Below are positions 1 to 8,926 of a DNA stretch of 64,000 nucleotides, in pieces. Where the stretch lies: contig NZ_ABOX02000003.1 of NCBI RefSeq assembly GCF_000172555.1, positions 241,797-305,796 of the forward strand, in the 5' to 3' direction. Within the stretch, counting starts at the first letter, position 1. The number at the start of each line of letters is the position of its first letter. The stretch comes from Pedosphaera parvula Ellin514. GTDB lineage: Bacteria > Verrucomicrobiota > Verrucomicrobiia > Limisphaerales > Pedosphaeraceae. Position numbers and translations under genes: made by a program. The notes beneath the pieces are model-generated. The model made no database searches, was not told where the DNA came from, and saw nothing but the letters and a program-made list of their open reading frames with translations.

Positions 1-27
1 TGGCCTGGATAAAGTCAATCGCTCGCA

Positions 28-53
28 CTCTCCTCCTCAAAACAGGAGGAGAG
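28..53 (+). promoter_or_regulatory. Hairpin covering a Shine-Dalgarno-like sequence
   Basis: A perfect 10-bp inverted repeat, CTCTCCTCCT (28-37) and AGGAGGAGAG (44-53), with a 6-nt loop. The 3' arm contains AGGAGG, the only strong SD-like stretch before the ATG at 66, though its 16-nt spacing is long. The hairpin could mask the ribosome site of the pseudopilin gene, or it could be a terminator-like stem of an unseen upstream gene. There is no T-run. Confidence 0.45.
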
Positions 54-65
54 GTTGAGAGTAAC

Positions 66-842
66 ATGACTGGTCTTCCAAACTACGCCGTGCCTGTGGA
101 TCGTTCAGCGCGACAGCAGGCGTTTACTTTGATCGAACTCCTCGTCGTCATTGCGATCATCGCGATCCTGGCTGCTTTGCTTCTGCCTGCCTTGAGCCGC
201 TCCAAGGAGAAAGCCAAACGCATCCAGTGCGTGAACAACCTTCACCAGATGGGCATCGCGGCACTTGGTTACGTGGATGACAATGCCGACCGTTTCCCCA
301 TTGCTTATTACGAAGCAGAAGTGAATGGCGTGACTTGGTCCTACGCCTGGGACCTGACCACCGTTGAAGGCGATCCGAACACCGTGATTCCTGGCTTGCT
401 CTGGCAGGGGCAAACCACCATGCAGATCCAGCAATGCCCTTCATTCACCGGCGGCGCAAATTGGCTGACCGATCCCTACACCGGCTATAATTACAACACC
501 AGCTTCATTGGCCACGGCCAGTTCGAAAGCATCCCGGAACCCGCCAAAACTTCCGATGTGCAACACCCCGCGCGAACTGTTGTGTTCGGCGATGGACAGT
601 ATTCCGCCGGCGCAAACAAATTCATGCGGGCACCGTGGGCAAATCCCGGCGATGAATCCTTCAACGGCCGCTGGTCCGGCACACAAGGATTTCGCCATCA
701 ACAGCGCAGCAACGCCGCTTTTGTTGATGGCCATGCCGAATCGTTGCGCGATCGTTATACGGAAAACGAAAACGGCTCCAATAATGTCGCCCCAGCGACG
801 GGATTTCTCTCGGCCGACAACTCCCTGTACGATCTTCAATAA
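66..842 (+). CDS. Pseudopilin-like secreted protein (prepilin N-terminal domain, H-X9-DG tail)
   Basis: 258 aa. After a short basic leader the type IV prepilin signature [19 protein letters not shown] follows, with the [12 protein letters not shown] helix continuing behind it. The leader should be cut by a prepilin peptidase just before the Phe, leaving an N-methylated hydrophobic helix. The C-terminal half is a globular domain ending in [17 protein letters not shown], which fits the H-X9-DG motif of the pseudopilin families expanded in Planctomycetes and Verrucomicrobia. No pilus assembly genes are adjacent, so this is one of the scattered single-gene pseudopilins. Its substrate or role is unknown. 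The ATG is accepted because it gives a normal-length leader. Confidence 0.85.
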   Translation: MTGLPNYAVPVDRSARQQAFTLIELLVVIAIIAILAALLLPALSRSKEKAKRIQCVNNLHQMGIAALGYVDDNADRFPIAYYEAEVNGVTWSYAWDLTTVEGDPNTVIPGLLWQGQTTMQIQQCPSFTGGANWLTDPYTGYNYNTSFIGHGQFESIPEPAKTSDVQHPARTVVFGDGQYSAGANKFMRAPWANPGDESFNGRWSGTQGFRHQQRSNAAFVDGHAESLRDRYTENENGSNNVAPATGFLSADNSLYDLQ

Positions 843-869
843 AGAGCCCATCAACCAGCTGTAGATGAG

Positions 870-1262
870 ATGAGTGAAGGACTATCAAAAGAATTTGACG
901 CGGGACATTGTCCGTTGTGCAATCAACCAAACCATTGCCAACTCTGCACTGAACGGGCTTACAAAGGCCCCTGTTGGTGTATGAGAGTGGAAATTCCCGG
1001 CGCCCTGTTGGCGCAAGTGCCGCCGCCATTGCGGAATCGAACTTGCATTTGCCAGGCTTGTGTAACGGCCTTCCACCGACGGCACAAGACCGTTGCGCAA
1101 CCGCTCTTACCCAACGATTTCTATTTCGATCCCGGAGGGCTGCTGGTTCTCACCGCCGCATACCACCTGCGCCGCGGCTTTTGCTGCGGGAGCGGTTGCC
1201 GTCATTGTCCCTATAAGGAAAACAAATCCAAGGCACCCGGAAATAACCCGCCCCTGCCATGA
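870..1262 (+). CDS. Cysteine-rich CWC plus DUF5522 fusion protein
   Basis: 130 aa with 15 cysteines. Residues about 14-65 (CPLCNQPNHCQLC ... PCWCMRVEIP ... CICQAC) match the cysteine-rich CWC family. Residues about 80-117 (DFYFDPGGLLVLTAAYHLRRG followed by FCCGSGCRHCPY) match the DUF5522 family. Both are small families of unknown function that presumably bind zinc or another metal, and here they form one chain. The gene starts 27 bp after the pseudopilin stop on the same strand and converges with glmM. No catalytic role can be assigned. The domain recognition is from memory of the motifs and not from a profile search. Confidence 0.8.
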   Translation: MSEGLSKEFDAGHCPLCNQPNHCQLCTERAYKGPCWCMRVEIPGALLAQVPPPLRNRTCICQACVTAFHRRHKTVAQPLLPNDFYFDPGGLLVLTAAYHLRRGFCCGSGCRHCPYKENKSKAPGNNPPLP

Positions 1263-1275
1263 AATGACAGGGGCG
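1249..1275. terminator. Hairpin between convergent genes
   Basis: CGCCCCTG (1249-1256) pairs with CAGGGGCG (1268-1275), with an inner CAT/ATG pairing. It lies across the stop codon of the plus-strand gene and just beyond the glmM stop, so it may end transcription from both sides. Neither side has a good T-run, so it would be a weak intrinsic terminator. Confidence 0.45.
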
Positions 1276-1286
1276 AAAATTGCCAT

Positions 1287-2669
1287 TTAAGCCCCTACCT
1301 GCTTCCGAATCGCATCGCAGATGGATTCTGAAAGCCGTTCCAAAGCCACCGCGTCCGGTCCCTCAATCAACAAGCGAGCCTTCGGCTCAGTTCCGGAATA
1401 GCGCAACAGCACTCGCCCACCGGAGGGTTTCACTTCAGCCTCGGCCGAGGCCACCAGTTGCAACACACCATTCATTTGCTCAAAAGGCTTCTTCTCCCGC
1501 ACCTTCACGTTGGTGACCAGTTGCGGATAGCGTGTCCAGCATTTGGCAAGCTTCGAAAGCGGGCGCTCCTTGGCCTTCATGATTTGCAAAATTTGCAACG
1601 CGCAAACCAAACCATCCCCCGTGGTGCTGTGCTCACCGAAAATCATATGACCGCTTTGCTCACCGCCAAAACTATAACCATGGCGCAGCATCTCATCGAT
1701 CACGTTCTTGTCGCCGACAGGTGTGCGGAGCATTTTCCCGCCTTTGGATTCAATGGCCTTGTCGAGCCCGGCATTGCTCATCACGGTACTGACGAGGGTC
1801 TTGTGCGCGAGCGAGCCCCTTTCCAACATGTCCAACCCCGCAATCGCCATGATGTCATCCCCGTCGATCAATGTCCCGGTTTCATCACACAACAAAACGC
1901 GATCGGCATCGCCATCATGCGCAATGCCCAGTTGCGCCCCATGTTCCCGGACTTTCTGACACATCTGTTCGGGATGCATTGAACCGCAATCCTTGTTGAT
2001 GTTTGTGCCGTCAGGTTGATTGCCATAAACGATTACCTGCGCACCCAATTCACGCAACACGCAGGGTGTGGATTTGTAAGCTGCGCCATGGGCGCAATCC
2101 ACCACAATGCGCATCCCTTCCAGCGTCATCCCCCGGGGAAATGAGGCCTTGGCATATTCAATGTAACGCCCCAGGGCATCATCGATACGAACTGCCTTGC
2201 CCACTTCACTTGCCTTGGGCCGGAGACTTTCAACATCGCCGCCAAAAACAAGTTCTTCGATCCGTGCCTCCACCCGGTCATCCAGCTTATAACCGTCCGC
2301 TCGAAAGAACTTAATCCCATTATCGTCGTAGGGATTGTGCGAAGCCGTAATGACAATGCCCGCGTCCGCACGCAAGCTGCGGGTCACATAGGCGACTCCG
2401 GGCGTCGGCAATGGGCCAATGAAAAGCACATCCACTCCCATCGAGAGTATTCCCGCCGAGATGGCATTCTCGAGCATGTAGCCCGAGAGCCGGGTATCCT
2501 TGCCAATAACAATCTTGTGTTTACCCCGGCCGCGTGATTGCGATTCGAGATTTTTAAACACGTATCCGGCAGCCCGTCCAAGTTTCAATGCCGTTTCGGC
2601 GGTAACTGGCTCCACGTTGGCTGTTCCGCGTACTCCATCAGTACCAAATATTTTCTTCGGGGCAATCAT
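1287..2669 (-). CDS. glmM: Phosphoglucosamine mutase
   Basis: 460 aa, the usual length. It interconverts glucosamine-6-phosphate and glucosamine-1-phosphate on the way to UDP-GlcNAc for peptidoglycan and LPS. Visible hallmarks are FGTDGVRG at the N-terminus, the phosphoserine loop ITASHNP with catalytic Ser110, the Mg-binding loop DGDADR and the phosphate-binding loop RYSGTEP near the C-terminus. It is the last gene of folP-cdaA-cdaR-glmM, 22 bp after cdaR. The cdaA-cdaR-glmM order is widely conserved, and in Firmicutes GlmM and CdaR modulate the diadenylate cyclase. By homology the same coupling is likely here. Confidence 0.96.
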   Translation of the reverse strand: MIAPKKIFGTDGVRGTANVEPVTAETALKLGRAAGYVFKNLESQSRGRGKHKIVIGKDTRLSGYMLENAISAGILSMGVDVLFIGPLPTPGVAYVTRSLRADAGIVITASHNPYDDNGIKFFRADGYKLDDRVEARIEELVFGGDVESLRPKASEVGKAVRIDDALGRYIEYAKASFPRGMTLEGMRIVVDCAHGAAYKSTPCVLRELGAQVIVYGNQPDGTNINKDCGSMHPEQMCQKVREHGAQLGIAHDGDADRVLLCDETGTLIDGDDIMAIAGLDMLERGSLAHKTLVSTVMSNAGLDKAIESKGGKMLRTPVGDKNVIDEMLRHGYSFGGEQSGHMIFGEHSTTGDGLVCALQILQIMKAKERPLSKLAKCWTRYPQLVTNVKVREKKPFEQMNGVLQLVASAEAEVKPSGGRVLLRYSGTEPKARLLIEGPDAVALERLSESICDAIRKQVGA

Positions 2670-2691
2670 TTCGATATTCTTTCTTGCTGAA

Positions 2692-3114
2692 TTATTTTTG
2701 GCCAGTTATTCGCTCCACACTGACATAAATCGGTTTTGTGCTCACGACCTTCAGGTCTTTGGGAACCTGCACTTGAATGTCTTTCCTAAATTCCTTTTCT
2801 TCCGCCGCTTCGCTTACATCCACCACGGCCTGTATCTGCTTGGTTTGCAGTTTCTCCAGCACATCGGCAGTGCCGCTGACTTCAACAGTGACTGTCACCG
2901 GGCTGATCCGGTATCGATTCGTATTGGCAGCCGAGGTTTGTAAAATGATCGGAATCGATGCAAAGCTTCGCGTGCTGGTCGTAATCACCGGCGATTGCCT
3001 CAGGGTCTGATCCTTCTGGAAGGCAGTTTGAATGGTAAACCACGTAAGCGCCGCCAGCAACACGGACAAAAGCTTCCACCAGAAATTATGTAAAATGTAA
3101 TCGCGTGCTGCCAT
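2692..3114 (-). CDS. cdaR: YbbR-like regulator of diadenylate cyclase (CdaR)
   Basis: 140 aa. One N-terminal membrane helix (about residues 13-30, WWKLLSVLLAALTWFTIQTAF) is followed by an extracytoplasmic part with a single YbbR-like beta domain (VTVTVEVSGTADVLEKL ... VVDVSEA). Firmicute CdaR usually carries three or four YbbR repeats, so this is a short version. It starts 2 bp after the cdaA stop and precedes glmM. The assignment relies as much on the conserved gene order as on the sequence. It presumably contacts the membrane cyclase CdaA and tunes its activity. Confidence 0.82.
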   Translation of the reverse strand: MAARDYILHNFWWKLLSVLLAALTWFTIQTAFQKDQTLRQSPVITTSTRSFASIPIILQTSAANTNRYRISPVTVTVEVSGTADVLEKLQTKQIQAVVDVSEAAEEKEFRKDIQVQVPKDLKVVSTKPIYVSVERITGQK

Positions 3115-3116
3115 GC

Positions 3117-3962
3117 CTATTTGGAGCCGGCTTTTACTGCCGGGGCTTGCGGAATATGCCGCTCACCGATCAATTTACGAAGCCACTCAATCAAACTGCG
3201 GGATCTGCCACTCTTGACGAATACCGAAGTCAGGAATGCGCGCAGTTCTTCCTGGGTCACTCCGCGCACGAGTTGCCCCTTGTACGCATAAGAGGTGAGC
3301 CCCGTTTCCTCGGAAACCACCACCACAATGGCATCCGTTTCTTCCGTTAATCCAATCGCCGCCCGGTGACGTGTGCCAAGGGTTTTGTTCAGGTCCTGAC
3401 GTTGGGTGAGTGGAAAAATGCAGGCGGCATAAGTGATGCGGTCTCCCTTGATGATCACTCCCCCATCATGAATGGCATTGTTGGGAAAGAAAATGGTTTC
3501 CAGCATTTCAGGCGTGGCCTCGCAATCGACCACAAGGCCGGATTCCACCACCTCCTGCAGTTGAATGGCTTGCTCCAGGGCAATCAGCGCTCCAATTTTT
3601 ACCTCCGCCAACCGCTCCACGGTTTGAATGATGACTTCAATGTTCTCACGCTGTTCCCGTGCCGTGTAGAAGAGGCGCAGGTTTCCCAACTCTGAAAGCA
3701 TGCGCCGCAACTCAGGTTGGAAGATCACCAGAATGGCGAATGCCGAGAAAGCGAAGAATTTACCCAGGAGCCAGCTAACCACCTCCAGCTTTAGGACCCA
3801 ACTGACAATCGTAAAAAGAAAGAGCAGCAGAAAGCCGATGATCACGGACCACCCGCGTGATCCCTTCACGAGCATGAAGGTATAGTAGATCCCTATCGCG
3901 AGGAGCGATATCTCCAACGCGGGGCGCCAACTATTTTCCAACATGGACCAATTTAACGACAT
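3117..3962 (-). CDS. cdaA: Membrane diadenylate cyclase
   Basis: 281 aa. It makes cyclic di-AMP from two ATP. Three N-terminal membrane segments (about residues 15-33, 38-57, 63-81) precede the DisA_N catalytic domain. The two signature motifs are HDGGVIIKG (165-173) and TRHRAAIG (197-204), followed by VSEETG. The first motif is usually DGA, so the DGG here is a small variation that may be common in this phylum. The ATG directly follows the folP stop codon with no gap, and cdaR begins 2 bp after its stop, which points to one transcript with translational coupling. Cyclic di-AMP in other bacteria controls potassium and osmolyte uptake and cell-wall homeostasis. Confidence 0.95.
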   Translation of the reverse strand: MSLNWSMLENSWRPALEISLLAIGIYYTFMLVKGSRGWSVIIGFLLLFLFTIVSWVLKLEVVSWLLGKFFAFSAFAILVIFQPELRRMLSELGNLRLFYTAREQRENIEVIIQTVERLAEVKIGALIALEQAIQLQEVVESGLVVDCEATPEMLETIFFPNNAIHDGGVIIKGDRITYAACIFPLTQRQDLNKTLGTRHRAAIGLTEETDAIVVVVSEETGLTSYAYKGQLVRGVTQEELRAFLTSVFVKSGRSRSLIEWLRKLIGERHIPQAPAVKAGSK

Positions 3963-4799
3963 TTATAAGGTGATGGCCTCCGCCATTCTCAGTGCTTGTA
4001 CCGTGGCTGCAACGTCATGCGTCCGAAACATCTGTACTCCTGCCTCAAACGCCGTCAGGGTGCAGGCGAGAGCTCCCGGCAGACGGTCTTCGGCGGCAAC
4101 TCCCAGCAATTTACTTATGAAGGATTTGCGTGAGACGCCGAGCAGCAACGGTCTCTGTAGAGTTGTAAATCTCCTCAGGCTTCCGAGCAACTGCAAATTG
4201 TGTTCCAGAGTCTTTCCAAAGCCAATTCCCACATCCAAAATGATCTGTTCCGGACTGATGCCCACTGCCTGCAGGTCAACAATTTTCCCGTTGAGGAAAA
4301 TCCTAACCTCTTCCACCACGTCCTGATAAGTAGGTTTAACCTGCATGGTTGCCGGGCTGCCTTGCATGTGCATGGCCACATAACCAACCCCGGTCTCAGC
4401 CACAATTCGCCACATTTCGCCATCGGTTCGGTTTGCCCCCACATCATTAATGATACTTGCACCCGCCCTCACCGCCGCCCGTGCCACACCAGGCTTAAGG
4501 GTGTCGATGGACAGAGGAATGTTGATTTGAGGCACCAAAGCCTCGATAACTGGCATAACCCGCCTCAATTCCTCCTCCTCGCTGACGGGCTCTGCTTTGG
4601 GCCGGGTCGATTCTCCTCCCACATCGATGATATCAGCCCCCTGCTCTATCAAGTCCATGGCATGTCTCACGGCCGACGCATTGTCAAAGTACTTCCCGCC
4701 ATCGGAAAAGGAATCAGGCGTCACATTTACCACCCCCATCACGAGGGACGGTCGCGGAAAAACATATTTAAATTGGCCGGCTCGTAAAATCATCGTCAT
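3963..4799 (-). CDS. folP: Dihydropteroate synthase
   Basis: 278 aa, family-typical. It condenses p-aminobenzoate with dihydropterin pyrophosphate in folate synthesis and is the target of sulfonamides. The pterin/pyrophosphate loop MGVVNVTPDSFSDGG and the DVGGESTRP loop are intact near residues 21-70. Later IDT, INDVGAN and DVGIGFGKT motifs complete the TIM-barrel. It is the first gene of the run folP-cdaA-cdaR-glmM. A link of folP to glmM is also common in Proteobacteria. About 240 bp without a gene separate it from the next gene upstream. Confidence 0.96.
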   Translation of the reverse strand: MTMILRAGQFKYVFPRPSLVMGVVNVTPDSFSDGGKYFDNASAVRHAMDLIEQGADIIDVGGESTRPKAEPVSEEEELRRVMPVIEALVPQINIPLSIDTLKPGVARAAVRAGASIINDVGANRTDGEMWRIVAETGVGYVAMHMQGSPATMQVKPTYQDVVEEVRIFLNGKIVDLQAVGISPEQIILDVGIGFGKTLEHNLQLLGSLRRFTTLQRPLLLGVSRKSFISKLLGVAAEDRLPGALACTLTAFEAGVQMFRTHDVAATVQALRMAEAITL

Positions 4800-5040
4800 C
4801 GCTGAGTTGGTCTGTCGCCTGGCAGATGCACGCAGCGTGGGTGCCTATATCAATGGCACAAACGCCTGACTCCGTCGACAAAATCCAACGTCTGACTCCA
4901 ATTTTACTCCGCCCGATTTCTGCTCGACTCAAATTCAATGCTCAGCCCATCCCCGCCATATGACTTCCGCTGCTGAGTTTTTTATCAACCCCAATTCGTC
5001 GCTCTCCCCAATAAACAAACCAGCAAAACTGAATTTTGCT

Positions 5041-5427
5041 TTACTTAGCCCGCTCGATCAGCTCGATCTCGTAGCCCTCAGGTGCATCAACGAAAGCAAT
5101 GCCGCCGCCCTCCGGGCGCATATGCGGACCGTCAGAGTACTTATATCCCTTCGAGGCCAGATGCTTGCCGAACTCCTCTAGACTGTCCACCTCGAAAGCG
5201 AGATGGGTCAGATCCGGTTGCACCTCGACCGGGCCACTGCCGGGAAAATAACAAAGTTCAATCAGTTCTTCACTTTCCGGCGCTTTCATAAATGCCAGTT
5301 CCGAGCCACGCGATGACTTATGACGCCGGGTTTCTTCCAAACCGAGAATCTCGCGATAAAACTTCACGGTGCGTTCCAGGTCATTCACACGATAGCGGGT
5401 ATGCAGGAGTTTCTTCGCAATAGTCAT
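5041..5427 (-). CDS. VOC-family protein, lactoylglutathione lyase-like
   Basis: 128 aa when started at the ATG at 5427, which follows AAGGAAGG at good spacing; a longer open frame upstream lacks an SD and looks untranslated. The sequence has the glyoxalase I pattern HTRYRVNDLERTVKFY, GLEETRR, ELAFM, LTHLAFEVDSLEEF and a closing GYEIELIER. The His in HTRY, the His in THLAFEV and the Glu in YEIELIE are likely metal ligands. Glyoxalase I turns the methylglyoxal-glutathione adduct into lactoylglutathione. The VOC fold is also used by dioxygenases and resistance proteins, so the exact substrate is less certain. Divergent to the next gene. Confidence 0.85.
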   Translation of the reverse strand: MTIAKKLLHTRYRVNDLERTVKFYREILGLEETRRHKSSRGSELAFMKAPESEELIELCYFPGSGPVEVQPDLTHLAFEVDSLEEFGKHLASKGYKYSDGPHMRPEGGGIAFVDAPEGYEIELIERAK

Positions 5428-5553
5428 GGCCAAAGAATACCCTTCCTTTGAAAAGTGGCAATTGCATAGAGCGCGACATTTTGGAACCCGGTCGGACCGG
5501 GGTGGGTTAATAACCACTTGCCCCTTTCCTTGCTTTTCGATAGGAAAGTGGCC

Positions 5554-6780
5554 GTGGTACGAATTAGGAATTGGATTGCTGTTTTGTTGTTACTCGGAGT
5601 TTTTGCGCCTATTTCTTCCTACGCGCAAATTGACCCCGTCAAACGCGAGTTGGTGCAGATGGGTTATAACCAACCTTTCGAAGGTAAGCCGCCCATTTCC
5701 GGTTATGCCTTCCTCTATTATAACCAGCCTTCCTTCATGCGTACCAATCTGACCCTGCGCCTGGCCGTGGCGCCGGTTTATATGGACTCGGAATTGGGAT
5801 TCAGCGGCCTGCTTTCCGAGCATACTGACCTCGGCATCGGTGTCTTCGGCGGTGGTTTTGCCAACAGCTACTCAGAAATTCGTTCGGGAAAACTTTTTGA
5901 TGAGGAATCTTTTACAGGTGACGGCGGCGGGGCCGAGGCGAGCATCTATCATTTGTTCAACCCGGACCAACGCATTCCCCTCAACGCGATTATCCGGGGC
6001 GAACTCAGCTACGCCGCCTATAGACGGGACAGCGAGACAGCGCCGAACTTTGTGTTGCCCAATGATGGCCCCACCGCCATCGTCCGCACCGGTCTGCGCT
6101 GGGGAGGTCGCGAACCATTGCTGACTTCGGATGCCGCCTTGGAACTCTCAGTTTGGTATGAAGGGCAGTTCCGCCTGAATCCCGGCCCCTACGGCTTTGC
6201 CGGAGACCGGAATCTCAATCCCAGCTCGCATCTTTTTTGGGGTCGAGCTCTGTTCGCGTACACACTCCCGAAGAGCGGACAGAATATCGCCGTAGCCATT
6301 ACCACTGGCGCGAGTGTTAATGCCGATCGTCTGAGCGCATTTCGCCTGGGTGGCGTCCTGCCCCTCTCTTCCGAGTTTCCACTGATCCTCCCCGGTTACT
6401 ATTTCCAGGAAATCAGCGCCACGCGTTTTGCCATGTTGAACGGCAGTTATTCGTTTCCTTTGGATGAACACAAACGCTGGTCCATTACCACCGTCGGCAG
6501 TGTCGCGGGTGTGGATTATCTTAAAGGACTAAATCAGCCGAATGACTTTCTTTCGGGCGTGGGGGGAGGCATTACTTATCGCTCTTATTCCGAGGCATGG
6601 CAGGCATTCCTGGGCTATTCGTATGGCATAACCGCCATCCGCTCCGGCCATCACGGTGCCAATGCCATTGGCTTGCTCGTGCAGTTTGACCTGGAACGTC
6701 ACAAGGAAAATTTTTACGACCCGGGTGACCGCACCGGCTTTTCCCGCGGCTTTGATCGCATCATGCGCAGCTTTCAGTGA
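5554..6780 (+). CDS. Putative outer-membrane or surface beta-rich protein
   Basis: 408 aa from the GTG at 5554, chosen because AGGAAA lies 6 nt before it; a TTG at 5518 would only lengthen the leader. The N-terminus RIRNWIAVLLLLGVFAPISSYAQ is a signal peptide with an AQ cleavage site. The mature part is rich in alternating aromatic and polar stretches (YAFLYYNQPSFMRTNLTLRLAVAPVYMDSELGF, VLPLSSEFPLILPGYYF, YRSYSEAWQAFLGYSYGIT), as in outer-membrane barrels. It does not end in a perfect terminal Phe motif (it ends FQ). No family is recognised. Confidence 0.75.
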   Translation: MVRIRNWIAVLLLLGVFAPISSYAQIDPVKRELVQMGYNQPFEGKPPISGYAFLYYNQPSFMRTNLTLRLAVAPVYMDSELGFSGLLSEHTDLGIGVFGGGFANSYSEIRSGKLFDEESFTGDGGGAEASIYHLFNPDQRIPLNAIIRGELSYAAYRRDSETAPNFVLPNDGPTAIVRTGLRWGGREPLLTSDAALELSVWYEGQFRLNPGPYGFAGDRNLNPSSHLFWGRALFAYTLPKSGQNIAVAITTGASVNADRLSAFRLGGVLPLSSEFPLILPGYYFQEISATRFAMLNGSYSFPLDEHKRWSITTVGSVAGVDYLKGLNQPNDFLSGVGGGITYRSYSEAWQAFLGYSYGITAIRSGHHGANAIGLLVQFDLERHKENFYDPGDRTGFSRGFDRIMRSFQ

Positions 6781-6945
6781 TCAGCGAGCCATCACCTGAA
6801 GCACCGCGATCATCGCTTCCCTGCCCGCGATCATTTTCCCAAGTCGTTCTTTTATTGAATTAATGGTGGCTGCTGGTGTCTTGAGATAATGGCATTAGCT
6901 TGCCCCATCCTGAAGATGGGTGTATGGATTTGACGGGCATTACTT

Positions 6946-8760
6946 ATGAAAAGACTTCAATTTTTCCGGGTTGCGGCGCTGGGTTTGATTCTTGCAGGAA
7001 TAATTTCCGGCTGTGGTAAGAATGAGGGAAGTTCATCTGGCACAGGAAGCACAACGCCCCAAAAGTCCGAGAGTGGTCCACTTCCCGAACCGCCGCTGGT
7101 TGCCAAATCCGAGCCGGGTGTTCCCGGAGGGCGATTGGTTATTTCCAGTTTTGGCGATCCCAAAACTTTCAATCCCATCACTGCCAACGAAACCTCCTCG
7201 ACTGACATTATTAACAGGATGTTTGCCGGCTTATTAACTGTTGATGTCCCCACCCAGGAGATCCGTCCCGGCCTCGCGGATACTTGGACGGTTGAACCGG
7301 ATAACAAAACTTACACATTCCATCTTCGTAAAGGCCTTCGCTGGAGCGACGGCCAGCCCCTCGATGCTGATGACGTCATATTCACATGGAATGATGTCAT
7401 CTATAATACGAATATTGTTAATGTCGTGGTGGATCAGTTTCGTCTGGGCGGCAAGGATTTCGCCGTAACCAAAGTGGATGACCTAACAATCAAGGTGGTT
7501 ACCCCGGATATTTACGCTCCCTTCCTGATGTTCTTCGGAGCTGTCGCCATTGTCCCGAAACACATTTTGACCAAGGATGTGGAAGCAAAAAGATTCGAAT
7601 CGGCTTACGGCATTAATGCCCGGCCGAATGAGGTTGTAAGTAACGGGCCTTTTCGTTTAAGGGATTATAAACCCGGCCAATACACGCGCCTGGAACGCAA
7701 TCCTCACTTCTTTGAAGTGGACAGCAAAGGTGAAAGACTGCCTTATTTTAACGAAGTGGTGTACACTGTGGTTCCAGACCAGAGCGCGATTTCACTGCGT
7801 TTTCTAAGAGGAGAAGCCGACCTCCAGGAACTGGTGCGGCCTGAGGAATACGATCGGTTCAAGGAGGAATCGGCCAAGGGACGTTTCCAACTACTGGATC
7901 TTGGGTTGGCTTCAGAACAGGATTCTCTCACTTTTAACCAGAATACAAATTCAAACCCAAAAACCGGGAAGCCCATAGTCGACCCGGTAAAATTGAAATG
8001 GTTCCGCAACACTAAATTTCGTCAGGCCATCTCCTTTGCCATTGATCGGGAAGCCATCGTAAGGTCCGCGCTGGGCGGCCACGGCGCTCCCAGATATGGC
8101 TTCACTTCACCGCAAAATAAAAAGTGGTTCAACCCGGACATCAAGACTTATCCCTATGATCCAGCCAAGGCCCGCGCACTGCTCGCCGAAATTGGCATCA
8201 AGGATCGGGGCGATGGAACGCTTGCTGATTCGGAAGGCCATCCAATCGCATTCGTTATGAACACCAATGCCGGAAATGATCGCCGTCAAAAAAGCGCTGT
8301 CATCATTCAGGAGGACTTGAAGCGCCTCGGCATCCAACTGATTTTTCAACCCCTCGAGTTTAACCTTTTGATTGATAAATTCTCGAACTCCTTTGATTAC
8401 GACTGTATTCTTCTCGGCTGGGCGGGCGGCCCTCCCGATCCCGCCTATGAGATGAATGTAGTAAAATCAAGCGGCTTCAGTCACGAATGGTTCCCACGCC
8501 AAAAAACTCCCTCAACTGAATGGGAGGCTCGCATCGACTTTTTGATGGATGAACAGTTGAAGACTCTCGACCAGGCTCAGAGAAAGAAATATTTCGACGA
8601 AGTTCAGCTTATCCTTTCCGAGCAGATGCCCATGATTCCGACGGTTTCCATGCAGGCCTACTCTGCAGTCCGTTCCGACATCGGCAACGTTCGCGGAACC
8701 ACCCTCGACCCAAATCGGCTGACTTGGAATCTGGAAGAACTCTTCTACAAGAAAAAGTAA
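6946..8760 (+). CDS. Peptide ABC transporter substrate-binding lipoprotein (SBP family 5)
   Basis: 604 aa. A lipobox (GIISGC, Cys23) after a hydrophobic signal marks a lipid-anchored periplasmic protein. The mature part has the family 5 layout: GDPKTFNPI, FAGLLTVD, YTFHLRKGLRWSDGQPLDADDVIFTW, SNGPFRLRDYKPGQ, then KFRQAISFAIDREAIV and WAGGPPDPA. Such proteins capture oligopeptides or other solutes for an Opp/Dpp importer. No permease or ATPase gene lies beside it; the flanks are a 165-bp gap and a convergent DUF1501 gene, so it is an orphan binding protein or its transporter is elsewhere. Confidence 0.92.
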   Translation: MKRLQFFRVAALGLILAGIISGCGKNEGSSSGTGSTTPQKSESGPLPEPPLVAKSEPGVPGGRLVISSFGDPKTFNPITANETSSTDIINRMFAGLLTVDVPTQEIRPGLADTWTVEPDNKTYTFHLRKGLRWSDGQPLDADDVIFTWNDVIYNTNIVNVVVDQFRLGGKDFAVTKVDDLTIKVVTPDIYAPFLMFFGAVAIVPKHILTKDVEAKRFESAYGINARPNEVVSNGPFRLRDYKPGQYTRLERNPHFFEVDSKGERLPYFNEVVYTVVPDQSAISLRFLRGEADLQELVRPEEYDRFKEESAKGRFQLLDLGLASEQDSLTFNQNTNSNPKTGKPIVDPVKLKWFRNTKFRQAISFAIDREAIVRSALGGHGAPRYGFTSPQNKKWFNPDIKTYPYDPAKARALLAEIGIKDRGDGTLADSEGHPIAFVMNTNAGNDRRQKSAVIIQEDLKRLGIQLIFQPLEFNLLIDKFSNSFDYDCILLGWAGGPPDPAYEMNVVKSSGFSHEWFPRQKTPSTEWEARIDFLMDEQLKTLDQAQRKKYFDEVQLILSEQMPMIPTVSMQAYSAVRSDIGNVRGTTLDPNRLTWNLEELFYKKK

Positions 8761-8926
8761 GTAGACGTTCTCCTCAAACTGTTTCGCTCGTGCAAGACAG
8801 AAGCCGCGTGCTTCATCGCGGCAACTGCTCCCGCGCAAACAGAGAATTTCTTTTTACTCATGCAAAATTTCAAAGATCAACCGCCCCTTTCATCTGGGAA
8901 AGTCGAAATAACAACCTGCACATCTC

